Positions 54,400 to 64,000 of a stretch of DNA of 64,000 nt are shown here, one piece after another. Within the stretch, counting starts at the first letter, position 1. Every line of letters starts with the position of its first letter. Made by a program: the position numbers and the translations under genes. The stretch covers positions 74,616,844 through 74,680,843 of the forward strand of contig OY744525.1 in assembly GCA_963556195.1 (NCBI GenBank), given 5' to 3'. This DNA is from Sepiola atlantica (Eukaryota; Mollusca; Cephalopoda; Sepiida; Sepiolidae). The notes under the pieces are model-generated. The model had not been told where the DNA came from and did no database searches. It saw nothing but the letters and a program-made list of their open reading frames with translations.

Positions 54400-55450
54400 C
54401 TTAATAATAACCTGAAACACTTTGTTGTAATTAATTTCTTTTGAAAGTTTTTAACCAAATTGTTTCTGGTTATTTCATTATGAGAACAGAAAACAAATTA
54501 CTATTCGCCGGTCTGTTTAATTTTAATTATTTATATTTATTTATAAACATAATCACTATTTTGCCAGTCAGACTCAGAGTGAGAAATTAAAAAAATAATA
54601 AACTGTCCTAAAAAATTCAAATTGGCAGAAAATAAGGGATCATTTAATGTTAAATTTATATGCGAAACTAATGGTCCACTTTAAATTCTAAAATAATTGT
54701 TCTTTTGTTCTTTTTTTTCAGGGATTTTCACACGTAATCACCTAAAAACAGTGAAATCCCATTTTTAGGGGGAGGGGCTACCTAAGTGTCCTCATCTACC
54801 TTTAAATATAGATATTATTTCTTTTTAATTTGACAAACTTGTTGTTTTCCATTTATGTATCCCAGATTTTGAGATTTTGATCTATATCTTTCCCTTGTGT
54901 CATTTTTCCTATTCATCCACTTTTGTCATTTTACGGTACTATTTTACCTGTGCCATTTGTATGTAAACTCAATAGCTTTAATATAAGCGAATACCTACTC
55001 TTATTTTTTTATAATATTAAATATTACAGGAATTAGTAAAGAGACGACTGAAGACAAACCGGAAATCCGATAAGAAATTGACGCTCTTCAGTAAGTGAGG
55101 ATAATAAGATGACATTTTCCTTTTATAAAACGACTTCCTTTCACAAATTCCAAACATCGAAGATATAATCGCAGTTCATCCTCCTTAATCTGATATTTTC
55201 TCAACTCCAGAAATCAGAAAAGATTAACCATTGTATTTTCGTGTAAGTATGTAAAACTTTATTTTACAAATTGAATTAACTAATTACTTTTTTTCTGAAG
55301 ACTTTTAATACTATTAGTATTTCGTTGGATCTTTTTATGAAGCTCCCACCACTAGTGTTAAAGTTAGTCGGTCGATAAGAATAACTTTTCGTTTTGCTAA
55401 ATTCTTTATGCGTTAACCCTTTTCACACGTGTTTGAGCGAACCTTTCTTT
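54400..55450. other. No gene seen
   Basis: AT-rich DNA between the MITE and the Merlin-like ORF. No ORF above chance. Confidence 0.5.
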
Positions 55451-55460
55451 AAAGTTTTCT

Positions 55461-55760
55461 TTGCTCATGAATTTTCTAAGACTCACAACCCTGGTCCATG
55501 CCAAGGAGTCTGCTGTAGTTTTTTTTTGGCAAAACCACGGAGTACTACACCAGCATCGTCTTTTCAACAATGACCATCAAATGGTTTTATCGAGCAATTG
55601 TTGGGACAGATATAAAATGCAAAATAAGCGAAAATGTGGCACCCATCGCACGCTTGTTGACAGCTACCTCTGTGAGTTCGTGTGGAGGCAACCCTACCGT
55701 GGAACTGGCCTATTCGCGCAAATTCTAACTGATTTGACACAATTGTGTCCCCCTCAATGA
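55461..55760 (+). pseudogene. Internally deleted Merlin/ISXO2-type transposase
   Basis: A 99-residue frame that joins the two ends of a transposase. The N-terminal end is AVVFFWQNHGVLHQHRLFNN then DHQMVLSSNCWDRYK (the FLQ-x2-G-L type start). The C-terminal end is THRTLVDSYLCEFVWRQPYR then GTGLFAQILTDLTQLCP (the GTHR-x-SYL-EFVWR end). The DDE core of about 150-200 residues between them is missing. The frame is open, so a small protein could be made, but it cannot be catalytic. Its sequence differs from the MITE remnant at 53898, so this is another Merlin lineage. Terminal repeats were not found. Confidence 0.7.
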
Positions 55761-55769
55761 AAAACACAT

Positions 55770-57030
55770 CCTTTTTTTTTTAATTTTAAATTCCCGCTTT
55801 TAAAAAAAATAACTTTAATTACAAAAAAAAAATTTTTTTAAACTTAAATTACAAAAATAATCTAACATCGTTTAATAATGAAACATTCTTATTTTGTATA
55901 TTTATGAAAACTTTAGTTACAAAAAAATAACATCCCTTAATAATAAAATCGAATATAATAAAGTATAGGTACGTGCAAATCAATGGCCGATTCCCAAAAA
56001 TGAAAAAACATTTTGACCCCCCCCCTTTACTTAAAAATACACTAAAATTCAGGAAATCAACCAATTTTACTGAAATTGTCAATATTTATTAATCAACAAT
56101 CACGGAATATAATGAAACCATTATTTTTTTTAAAATCTTAGTGAAAATGTATTATTTTTTTAAAAGAAAATACACCTTTACTAAAGTTATATTTTTATAT
56201 ATTAATAAAAAGAAATGCATGATTTTTTAAACGTTACTTATGTAAATAAAGGATCGTAGATGTTAACAAATAAATTTTTTTTTCAAAATATTTCATATAT
56301 ATTACGAAAAAGGCCAGTAAATACCGTGTTAATAAAATCACTATAACTCGAAGAAAAATTAATTCTTTGAATTAGCGATATTATTATTGAATAAAGCATT
56401 GTTTAATCAATATTTTCACCAAAAAAATAATATAATTGCAAAAAATATTTCATGCGATTTTAATGATTAAAGTTTTTGGAAAAATAAAAAATGCGACGTA
56501 ATTATATTTCCCTTTCATAGAGAAACGAGTCATCATCAGCGCAAGAATTTATTGTTTATAATCTTGAAAATAAACCAAATATTTACACATTTGTGACTCA
56601 GTAAGTTAACGAAAAAAAGAATTTTAAAAATTGAATAATTTCTACTAACGATCGATTCGCAAGGCTATGGAAGGCACGCTATGCAATAATCAAGCGCAAT
56701 TAGACCTCCCACCATTCACTCTCACCACTCCTACTTAATTTTCCTCAATTTCGTTAATTTCACAATTCATTGGACAGATAAAACGTAAGTTGTTCTTTGT
56801 TTTTTTTCATTAATAAATATTCTTTAAAAAGTTTAAAATTTATTAATAAATAAATAGTTCAAATATGACATTTTCTTTAAAATTGAATTTTATTTATTTA
56901 ATTATAAATAATTGTTATTAACAAAAAATTAAAACGTTAACAATAATTTGTTAATGTTTTAATTTTTTTCAATGAATATTTATTTACTTTTTCACACTGA
57001 AAATTAAATACTATTTTAGCTTAAAATAAA
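55770..57030. other. AT-rich stretch; fragments recur inverted near 58.5 kb
   Basis: The words ataggtacgtgcaaatcaatggcc (quoted in part: aggtacgtgcaaatcaatgg, 55966-55985) are echoed on the other strand near 58490-58520 (cggccattaaatttgcacgt). This may mark the ends of one larger element enclosing 56-58.5 kb. A short possible leader exon (56669-56790: atggaaggcacgctatgc, then gt-donor at about 56788) is speculative. Confidence 0.35.
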
Positions 57031-57146
57031 AAAATACCCATGCATGTATCCTCTCGACTACAACTAACACCTCTCGGATTTATACTAAATCAACAACTGC
57101 ATCCATTGCTTCTGCCTCTACTTCTCCAACTAATAAACTTTTGTAA

Positions 57147-57638
57147 ACAAAACTAGCAAAAGTAAAAAAAGAACTTTCCTTCCTAAAAAGAAAATTCAAC
57201 AGTACAAAACAAAAGTGGCATGCTAGAATATCTAACATGAAAAAAAAATTGGCAAATGCTGAAACCAAACTCCAGACATGTAACAAAAAACTGCATACAT
57301 TACAAGAACAACTAAGAGAAGCTAAAAATAACAAAATAGATAGAGTTGTCTTAACAAGAAAACTGTATTATAGCTGCATCCTTAGTGGTGTAACACTGTC
57401 CAAAATACCACAGACAGTTAGTTTTCTCATGCAGTGTCTGAAGTTTGGAAAACCTGTTGAAACAGTAAGTCAGAGAACTATATACCGTATGGTAGGGGAG
57501 CTTGGTTTTTTTGCAGATTACCTGACAGTCGACGCAGTGCTAAAGGCAGAAAATGCAACTATAGTATTTGATGCCACGACGCAAGATGGGATGCATATTA
57601 ATTGCATTTTACTTACAACACCTAGGAAGATGAGCTAA
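57147..57638 (+). CDS. Coiled-coil, transposon-like protein of unknown family (partial)
   Basis: Open from 57147, with the first ATG at 57237 giving 133 residues. A Lys-rich coiled coil (residues 1-40: LANAETKLQTCNKKLHTLQE then QLREAKNN) is followed by a helical block (VVLTRKLYYSCILSGVTLSK), a VSQRTIYRMVGELGFF helix-turn-helix-like stretch and VFDATTQDGMHINCILLTT. The last reads like the first catalytic strand of a DDE/RNase H-fold transposase with an Asp. I remember similar unnamed proteins in other invertebrate genomes, where the chain continues for several hundred residues; here it ends at TAG/TAA soon after, so it is truncated. A Ser/Thr-rich stretch upstream (57090-57143) ends in a TAA. 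Unclear whether expressed. Confidence 0.5.
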   Translation, partial: TKLAKVKKELSFLKRKFNSTKQKWHARISNMKKKLANAETKLQTCNKKLHTLQEQLREAKNNKIDRVVLTRKLYYSCILSGVTLSKIPQTVSFLMQCLKFGKPVETVSQRTIYRMVGELGFFADYLTVDAVLKAENATIVFDATTQDGMHINCILLTTPRKMS

Positions 57639-57659
57639 GAAGATGAGGAAATAACCCCA

Positions 57660-58845
57660 AAACGGCCCTTTTCAGGGCCACCAAATTTTAATGAAATTTT
57701 TTCAACTACATATGCAAAATAAAAGCGATCTTTTATGATTATAATATATAATGGATACATAAATTGGTTGGTATAGACATGGTTAGAGTAGGTTTGGCGT
57801 AAGGTTTACGGTCAGAGTTAGCTTGGGTCCTAATCTACACCAGTACATAAAAATAAGGGAAAATTATTAAAAAACCTTCTGTTCAAAAAAAATAATAAAT
57901 TCGTGTCTTCCATACTTGTCAATTTAATGTAGACATATTTTTCGTAACCTTAAAAAATAAAGAAATTAAGTTCTAATCATTTTTCAATTTCTATAAAGCA
58001 TAACTTCCATATAAATTTTTTTAAATAAAAATAAATATTACTGCAGTTCAGGGCTTCCATACTTTCAGATTTGGTCGCCAACTTTTGTTTACACTTACAT
58101 AAAACAACAAAATGCGCTCGTGATGTATCTTTTATTTTTTATTTTGGATAATTCGGCAAGTTTTAGTAGAAAAATGAAGGTCAATTTTTTTTTAATTCAC
58201 TCTCTTAAGACTAAATTTAATAATTTTCTTTGAAATAGTTCCAAAAAATTGATATTTATCTTTCCAACGAATTTAAAACGTGTTTTATCGAATTGCAGTT
58301 TTGATCAATTTTTAACGTTTATAGGGGTTTTTGACAACATTTTTAATTCTAATTTTTTTTTCAAACGTAAATATACATTTGTTTCCTTTTATATAATAAC
58401 ATTAGGCTTTTATCTTTCAAACACAATCAAAAGTTAAACGAAAACTGCTTTAAAAAATTAAGAAAAGACACTTTTAAGAACGAGGGTCAGTGCAAGCGGC
58501 CATTAAATTTGCACGTACCTAATAAAGTACATAATCTTATTTTGTTGATTTTTTTTAGCAAAAGTGTCTGAAAAGTTGTCTCTTGAATAGCGTTTTTTCT
58601 TTTATTTTTTGGTTGGTAGCTTCTTAAAAAGATTCATTTGTTTGGTCTATTTATTAAAGAATCGTTTGAATACTAAAGTGCACCCCCCTCTGTATTATAA
58701 AAAAAGGAAATAAAACTAATTTTTAGAAAAAAGTTTTCTCTATTTCGATAATCTGATATTTAATTTAAACAATAAATTTCTCAGAGTTTCCCATTGAATC
58801 GATCGTAAACAATTTTTGACAAAATGGCGGTGAAATATTTAATTT
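57660..58845. other. AT-rich stretch without genes
   Basis: Only short chance ORFs (58249-58437). Two poly(C)-rich words (cacccccctc, 58681) and T-rich runs. See the entry for 55770-57030 on possible inverted ends. Confidence 0.5.
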
Positions 58846-58852
58846 TTTTTTG

Positions 58853-59958
58853 TACTTGTTCGTCTTTTACCTTAGTCCGTTTGTCACAACTTTTTACTGA
58901 CCATTTCTTTTTCTTTTTTCGGTGTACACTTACCTATTAGGCTGCTAGAGAATTCCGGAGTTTTTGGAAACAAACTGCAAATATTTTACATTTTAGGAGG
59001 GGGGATAAGTTTTCAATATAAATTAAACGTAGACTGATCCCCCTCTTCTTGACCATCTCAATTTAAAAAAAATCTTTTTTGTGTACAATTATCTATCATG
59101 TCGATAGAGAATTCCCAGTTTTGGGGAATATTTTTTTCAAATATTTGAGATTTCAGGAGGGGGATCAGTTTTGACCATGTTGCATGTGTTGCTTGTTCTT
59201 TATAGACCAACTTTTTTTTTCACTAGAGAATTCCGTTGAATTTAAATTGGAAACTGATCCCGGTATTGGTTCGTCTTTTTCCATAGTCCGTTTTTCACAA
59301 GTTTTTACTGACAATGTTTTTTCTTTTTACACTTACCTAACATGCTGCTAGAGAATTCCGGAGGTTTCTGGAAATTTTTCCAAATATTTTACATTTTAGG
59401 AGGGGGGATCAGTTTCCAATGTAAATTCAACACAATTCTCTAGTGAGAAAAAAAATGGGTCCATGAAGAACAAACAACACATGCACCATGGTCAAAACTG
59501 ATCCCCCTCCTAAAATCGTAAATATTTGAAAAATATTCCCCAAAACTGGGAATTCTCTCGCGACATGATAGGTAATTGTAAACAGAAGAAGAATTTGTAA
59601 ATTTGAGATGGTCAAAAGGAGGGGGATCAGTCTATGTTAAATTTACATTGAAAACTGATCCTCCGTCGTAAAATCTAATTTTTTTTCAAAAACCCCGGAA
59701 TTCTCTATCGACATGATCGGTAATTGTACAACAAAAAAGTTTTTTTTTAATTGAGATGGTCAAAAAGAGGGGGATCAGTATACGTTGAATTTACATTGGA
59801 AACTGATCCCTCCTCTTAAAATGTAAAATATTTGAAATTTTTTTTTTAAAAATCCGGAATTCTCTAGCAGCCTGATAGGTAATTGTACACAAATAAAAGA
59901 AAAGAAATGGTCAGTAAAAAGTTGTGAAAAACGAACTATGGAAAAAGACGAACAAGTA
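58853..59958. mobile_element. Complex nested palindrome with GGGGATCAG/CTGATCCCC units
   Basis: Outer ends are inverted repeats: acttgttcgtcttttacctt at 58853 and its counterpart ggaaaaagacgaacaagt ending 59958; these continue inward with accatttctttttct / agaaaagaaatggtcagta and ctgctagagaattccgg / ccggaattctctagcag. The interior alternates the words gggggatcagt and actgatccccc about ten times in both orientations, each near an agagaattcc word, with a third partial copy of the outer end at 59270. No ORF. Fold-back type element built from repeated inverted subunits. Confidence 0.85.
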
Positions 59959-59989
59959 GCGTTTTTACAGCAGAGAAAATGTTTTTAAG

Positions 59990-60765
59990 AACAAATTCAG
60001 CTCTTGAGAAGGGTTCGCGACCGCGCTGACTTCTTGGTTATCCTGCAGTAAATTTCAAGTACAGATGATCATGAATGATAAAATAAACTTCTTTTTTCAA
60101 CGGAAGAATTTAGAATTGTATTTGTATTATAATAAAATAAGTTGTTAGTAAAACAAATTATCAAATATGTTTGTTTATATTTTTTATGAAAATATAACAA
60201 ATCTTTAATAATTGTTATAAAATATATGCTTTAAAAATTACTATTAAAATACTAAGCTATTTTATCATATTTTCATAAAAAATCAAACATATTGCTGTTT
60301 CACAAAATAGAAAACATTTCAATACTTTATTTATATCAATAAATAGAAGATATATCAACATATTTGATTAATAAAAAATATTTTATATTAAACATTTGTG
60401 ATATTTCAACATATTTGCTTTATAAAAATAGATTTTTTTTATTAAAGCTTTGTGATATTTTCCTAAAATAACAACTTATTTTATTATCATAAAAATACAA
60501 TTATAAATTTTCTGTTAAAATAATTTTTAAAGCAAATATTTTATAGCAATTAAAGATTTGGTGTATTTTCATAAAAATATTAAAAAAACATATTTGATAA
60601 TTTGTTTGCTAACAACTTATTTTATTATAATAAAAAACAATTCTAAATTTTCTATTAAAAAATCTGTTTCTTTAATGATTTATGATCATCCATACTTGAA
60701 ATTTACTGCGGGATTACCTGAAAGTCAGCACAGTCGCGACCCCCTTCTGGAGAGCCACAAATTTA
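59990..60765. mobile_element. Fold-back element, hAT-like ends
   Basis: Left arm from about 59990 (gagaagggttcgcgaccgcg, gcagtaaatttcaagtacag, atgatcatgaatgat, aataaaataagttgttagta) is the inverted match of the right arm to about 60765 (the same words on -: agaagggggtcgcgactgtg, gcagtaaatttcaagtatgg). The arms run for about 250 bp, and the AT-rich centre (60250-60560) itself contains inverted words such as catatttg/caaatatg. GGGTCGCGAC-type ends are common in hAT MITEs. No clear target duplication. It starts about 30 bp from the previous palindrome. Confidence 0.75.
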
Positions 60766-60769
60766 CTAG

Positions 60770-62150
60770 GAGAAAAATTATTGATATTTTTCAGACTATT
60801 AACAAGGTTATTTATATAGATGAGTTCTAACTGACTCGGTAAAATCCTATAACAGCCAAAATTAAACCCGAATATCTGAAACGGGAAATAGAAAAAAGGG
60901 ACCCTCAATCGTAAATTTTTAATGTATGGTCGCTTATTGTTAACTGGGTTTTAGCAGGGCTCCCATGCTCTCAAACAACTTATTTAAAACGTTCAGAATA
61001 AAAGTTAAAATTTGTTTGTTAAAAATTAAATTACAATTTATTTTCAGGACAAAACATATTATTTCTCTTAAATAATTGATTTTATCCCACGTTTGTGCGA
61101 ATGCAGTTGCTTATTATTTACTGTAAAATAGGTTTGGCCAGGCTGTCATTGTTCTTGGGCAATTTTTATGAAAAAAAGTATGTTTTCGTAAAAAATTAAA
61201 ACAAACTTTGAATACGGACTTTTATAGCAAGTTTTATCATACACACAAAACACTGACAAAACAAGTTTACAAAGAAAAGAAACGTGGCTGATATATAAAT
61301 AAAGAAGGGGGATAACCCAAGTTGTACTCTTTCATTGATTTTATTTTATTTCTTGTGAAATAATTTTTTCTTTGCTTTCGAATATCTACGAGTAAAAAGT
61401 TATGTGTGTGTTCTTATAAAAGTCAGAAACACCACAAGACACAGTTACAAAGCTTTCCCTTATTCGAAAATGTCATCTTTTCAAAATACATGGTAAGACC
61501 TTGTAGTTATATCTCTCCAAACTTTTATTTGTGTATGTCCACATAAAAGTCAGAAACTACACAAGACACACTTACAAAGCTCATATATTCTTTTTCAGTA
61601 TTTAAATGAAAAATGTTCCACACTTATTTACTTCTCTTGCTTTGTTGTGCTTGCATTTGTGCAATACTTCTACCCGGCAATGGCTGACAGAACAAGAGCA
61701 AGCTTCTCCCATTAATTAAGTAAATGGTTTCTCAATTTAAACACTTAAAAAGAAGAAATCTCTATGTAGAAAAACATCTGGTACCTGGTCAATTTGGCCT
61801 CTGTTACTGTAGACACTATGACAAGGTGTTTTGAAATACACAGGAAACCCTGAGAAAGTTCCTAATTATAGCAGTATCTGAACAACATTTAAAATGAATA
61901 TGCTAACCAGAGATATCTGATCCTTAGTTCGGATGAATAAGGAGTGTGTCAGTAATCCATCTGAAATGTCCTAGATACATGGAATTTGTGGATATTACAT
62001 CAAAAACATAAAATAGAAATCCCTCAAAATCTTTAGTTTTGTTTGTTAAATTAGTTAATTACAAATTATATTGGTGAGAATGTGGAACAAATAGATCAGG
62101 TAATCACTTTATGGAAAGAACATTTCCAAGCTCATCTCAGTATTGTATTC
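60770..62150. other. AT-rich stretch with one 126-bp-spaced repeat
   Basis: Two copies of gtgtgttcttataaaagtca / gtgtatgtccacataaaagt followed by gaaac-acaagacacac/gttacaaagct at 61407-61451 and 61533-61580. No genes. Confidence 0.6.
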
Positions 62151-62169
62151 TTTCACGATGAAAATATAC

Positions 62170-62990
62170 TTCATTCTTAGTCTGAAGGTAAGGCAGAAAT
62201 AAACTCTTTGTGTTCAACTTAAAGAATGTTGTGAAAGGATGGTAGATATGCTCCATAAAATCTCTGTAGAAATTTGGAGATGGGAAAAAAACCAAGTTTT
62301 TGACGATTGTCAAAAAAAGATATCCTTAAACGCATGTATGACGATACATAATTTTCAGTTTAATTGATACCAACTTAATAGACTGGTTCAAGTTTGAAGT
62401 GAGTTTGAGACAGGGTTTCATCTTGTCCCTGACGATCTTCTGCAACACTCTAGAAATTGTAATGGATGACACTGCAAATTTGAGCCAGTTTCATCCTCAC
62501 AGAGATATGTCATACATCATGTGACAGCGACTGTCTTTTGTGTTTTATAAGTTACAATTACCGACTAAAGAACTAGAAAATGTGTGCTCCAAGTAAGGAC
62601 TAAAGATTAATACAGCCACATGCAAAGTAATTACTGATGAAGTCAATCATGATACCAAAATTAACAAAAACAGCATTGAAATATTTCAAACGATGTGGAA
62701 AAAAGGATAGCATTGACACTACAATGCACTTGTGGTTTCAATAGCTCCTTCTGAGACATTGACATTAAAAGGCAGAAGAGGACAAAGGTTCTGCTTGAAA
62801 TTACTCGCTCAGAAAGATAGTATACAAAACCTATTAGGATCGCTATAGTTCAGCCTAAATTAAAAGAAAATCTTGTGTTTGGAAATGCCATAATCACGGC
62901 TGTTACGAATAGAAGAATGAACTAGTTTGGCCATATTGTCAGAATAGATCCTTAAAGCATGGGTCTCTTCATATCCGCAGCCACCGAAAT
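62170..62990 (+). pseudogene. Strongly decayed LINE reverse transcriptase fragment
   Basis: Weak plus reading: DWFKFEVSLRQGFILSLTIF then CNTLEIVMDDTANL, an echo of the RT motif B region (VRQG-ILSPxLF). Scattered frames follow, including DTKINKNSIEIF near 62650. Extensive frameshifts and stops. Family not assignable. Confidence 0.5.
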
Positions 62991-63009
62991 ATCAGTTGGC
63001 TTTTTATTC

Positions 63010-63420
63010 TGTATTCATGCTAATACACTAATTCTATATACTAACATTCCATATATGTATGTATTTATTGATGTGTATTTAGGAGTGTATAAATTTGATT
63101 GGGTGTATTTTATTATAAAAACATAAGCCTTTTTGATTTATTCTAACAGTACACCCTATGCTAGTTCACCCACTTTTCGTTAATGCTCTAGTTGTATATT
63201 TTTGTTGTCTACTGTTTTTCAGGCTATTTCTTAGAAATTGACCATTGCCATTTATTAGAAATTAGTCATGTGTAATCATCCAATAATCCTATTGTATGAG
63301 TTGATGTGTTTTGATGCTGATCCACTAATTCCATATACTAACCATTCCATGCATGTATGTATATGTGTGTGCATAAATTAGACTGGGTATGGTTAATATG
63401 GAAAAACAACAACTTTTGGT
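63010..63420. repeat. Direct repeat, about 300-bp period
   Basis: The run actaattctatatactaac, then attccatatatgtatgtat, then ttgattgggtgta at 63027-63110 recurs as actaattccatatactaacc, then attccatgcatgtatgtat, then tagactgggta at 63325-63400. Confidence 0.7.
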
Positions 63421-63599
63421 ATTATTGTAGCAGTTTTAGCACATAAATTCAATGAAAAATATTTCATTACTTATCAAGAAAATAACGGTTCTCATGTAAC
63501 CAATTTTTTGCTGCATGATCTCTTGACATCAAACTTAGCATTCGTGAATTGGTTATTTTTTATGGTGTCTAATGTAACCCTGATTTTTAAGTTAAATTT

Positions 63600-64000
63600 A
63601 ATTATTGCAATTGCAAATGTCAGATTATTCTTTCAGAAAATGAGTTTTACAGTAAATAAATTATACTTGAAAATGTAGGATTATTCTCTTAACACATAGG
63701 ATTTCAAAATTTAATTTAATTATTACACTTGTATATTCAGGATTAGTACATTTAAAAAATTAATTTGATTATTACACTTGTGAATTTAGGATTAGTACTT
63801 TTAAAAATTTAATTTAATTATTACACTTGTGAATTTAAAATTAGTTCTTTTAAAAATGTAATTTAATTATTAGACTTGTAAATGTAGGATTAGTAATTTT
63901 AAAATATTAATTTAATTATTACACTTGTAAATGTAAGATTATTTTTGAAAATAGGTTATTAAACTTTAAATGTAATAATTAAACTTGCTAATGTAGGATT
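63600..64000. repeat. 49-bp AT-rich satellite, truncated by window end
   Basis: The word attacacttgt (or a close variant) recurs at 63722, 63771, 63820, 63869 and 63918, that is, every 49 bp. It is followed by AATxTAGGATTAGTAxTTTTAAAA-like sequence. Less regular copies begin near 63600 and the array continues to the last base. Confidence 0.85.

Overview
Metazoan, AT-rich, repeat-dominated DNA, most likely from a cephalopod mollusc (octopus-like). This rests on tandem C2H2 zinc-finger arrays with an almost invariant 28-residue unit, many decayed non-LTR retrotransposons, a tRNA-derived SINE, a Penelope-like element and long (TA)n tracts. The species is inferred, not proven. No operons, bacterial genes, CRISPR arrays or rRNA were seen. 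Only two reading frames look like intact host genes: a 10-finger C2H2 protein on + (10987-12036) and a 17-finger C2H2 protein on - (35947-37389). They are paralogues: about 900 bp upstream of each ORF, including a candidate intron, can be aligned by eye.

Layout. 0-3 kb: a 290-bp direct repeat, a (TA)n-bounded cassette and a tRNA-type SINE. 3-5.5 kb: a hAT-type MITE and a dispersed repeat family that recurs inverted at 45-47.9 kb. 5.6-8.8 kb: pieces of at least two LINE types on -. 9-10.9 kb: degenerate repeats, then the upstream region of zinc-finger gene 1. 11-21.5 kb: plus-strand zinc-finger cluster, made of gene 1, single-finger relics separated by copies of a ZNF 3'-flank-like spacer and of an R2-like LINE tail, a 3.7-kb tandem array of a dead 84-bp finger (16.45-20.16 kb), and a four-finger terminal relic. 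21.7-27.4 kb: a GC-richer island, AT-rich DNA, a Penelope-like element with a GIY-YIG remnant, and LINE scraps. 27.4-38.2 kb: minus-strand zinc-finger cluster, the mirror of the first, with relics, a 1.2-kb GC-rich insertion, a long R2-like LINE copy and gene 2. 38.6-45 kb: a three-level nested insertion (Ty3/gypsy inside a second LINE inside an R2-like LINE). 45.2-46.8 kb: a decayed retroelement with a YLDD-type reverse transcriptase. 47-50 kb: two fold-back elements, one with telomere-like repeats in its loop. 50-53.4 kb: CCAAT-containing islands and a possible solo LTR. 53.7-57.7 kb: a Merlin-type MITE with a transposase N-terminus, an internally deleted Merlin-type transposase and an unrecognised coiled-coil transposon-like ORF. 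58.8-60.8 kb: two adjacent large palindromes. 62-64 kb: a decayed LINE RT and a 49-bp satellite running off the end.

The most informative theme is zinc-finger turnover. The same 84-bp module exists as intact genes, as isolated relics joined to LINE tails, and as a satellite that amplified after the finger had died. The two ZNF clusters face each other, and some flanking repeats are mirrored too, which suggests an old inverted duplication centred near 24-26 kb that later insertions have eroded.
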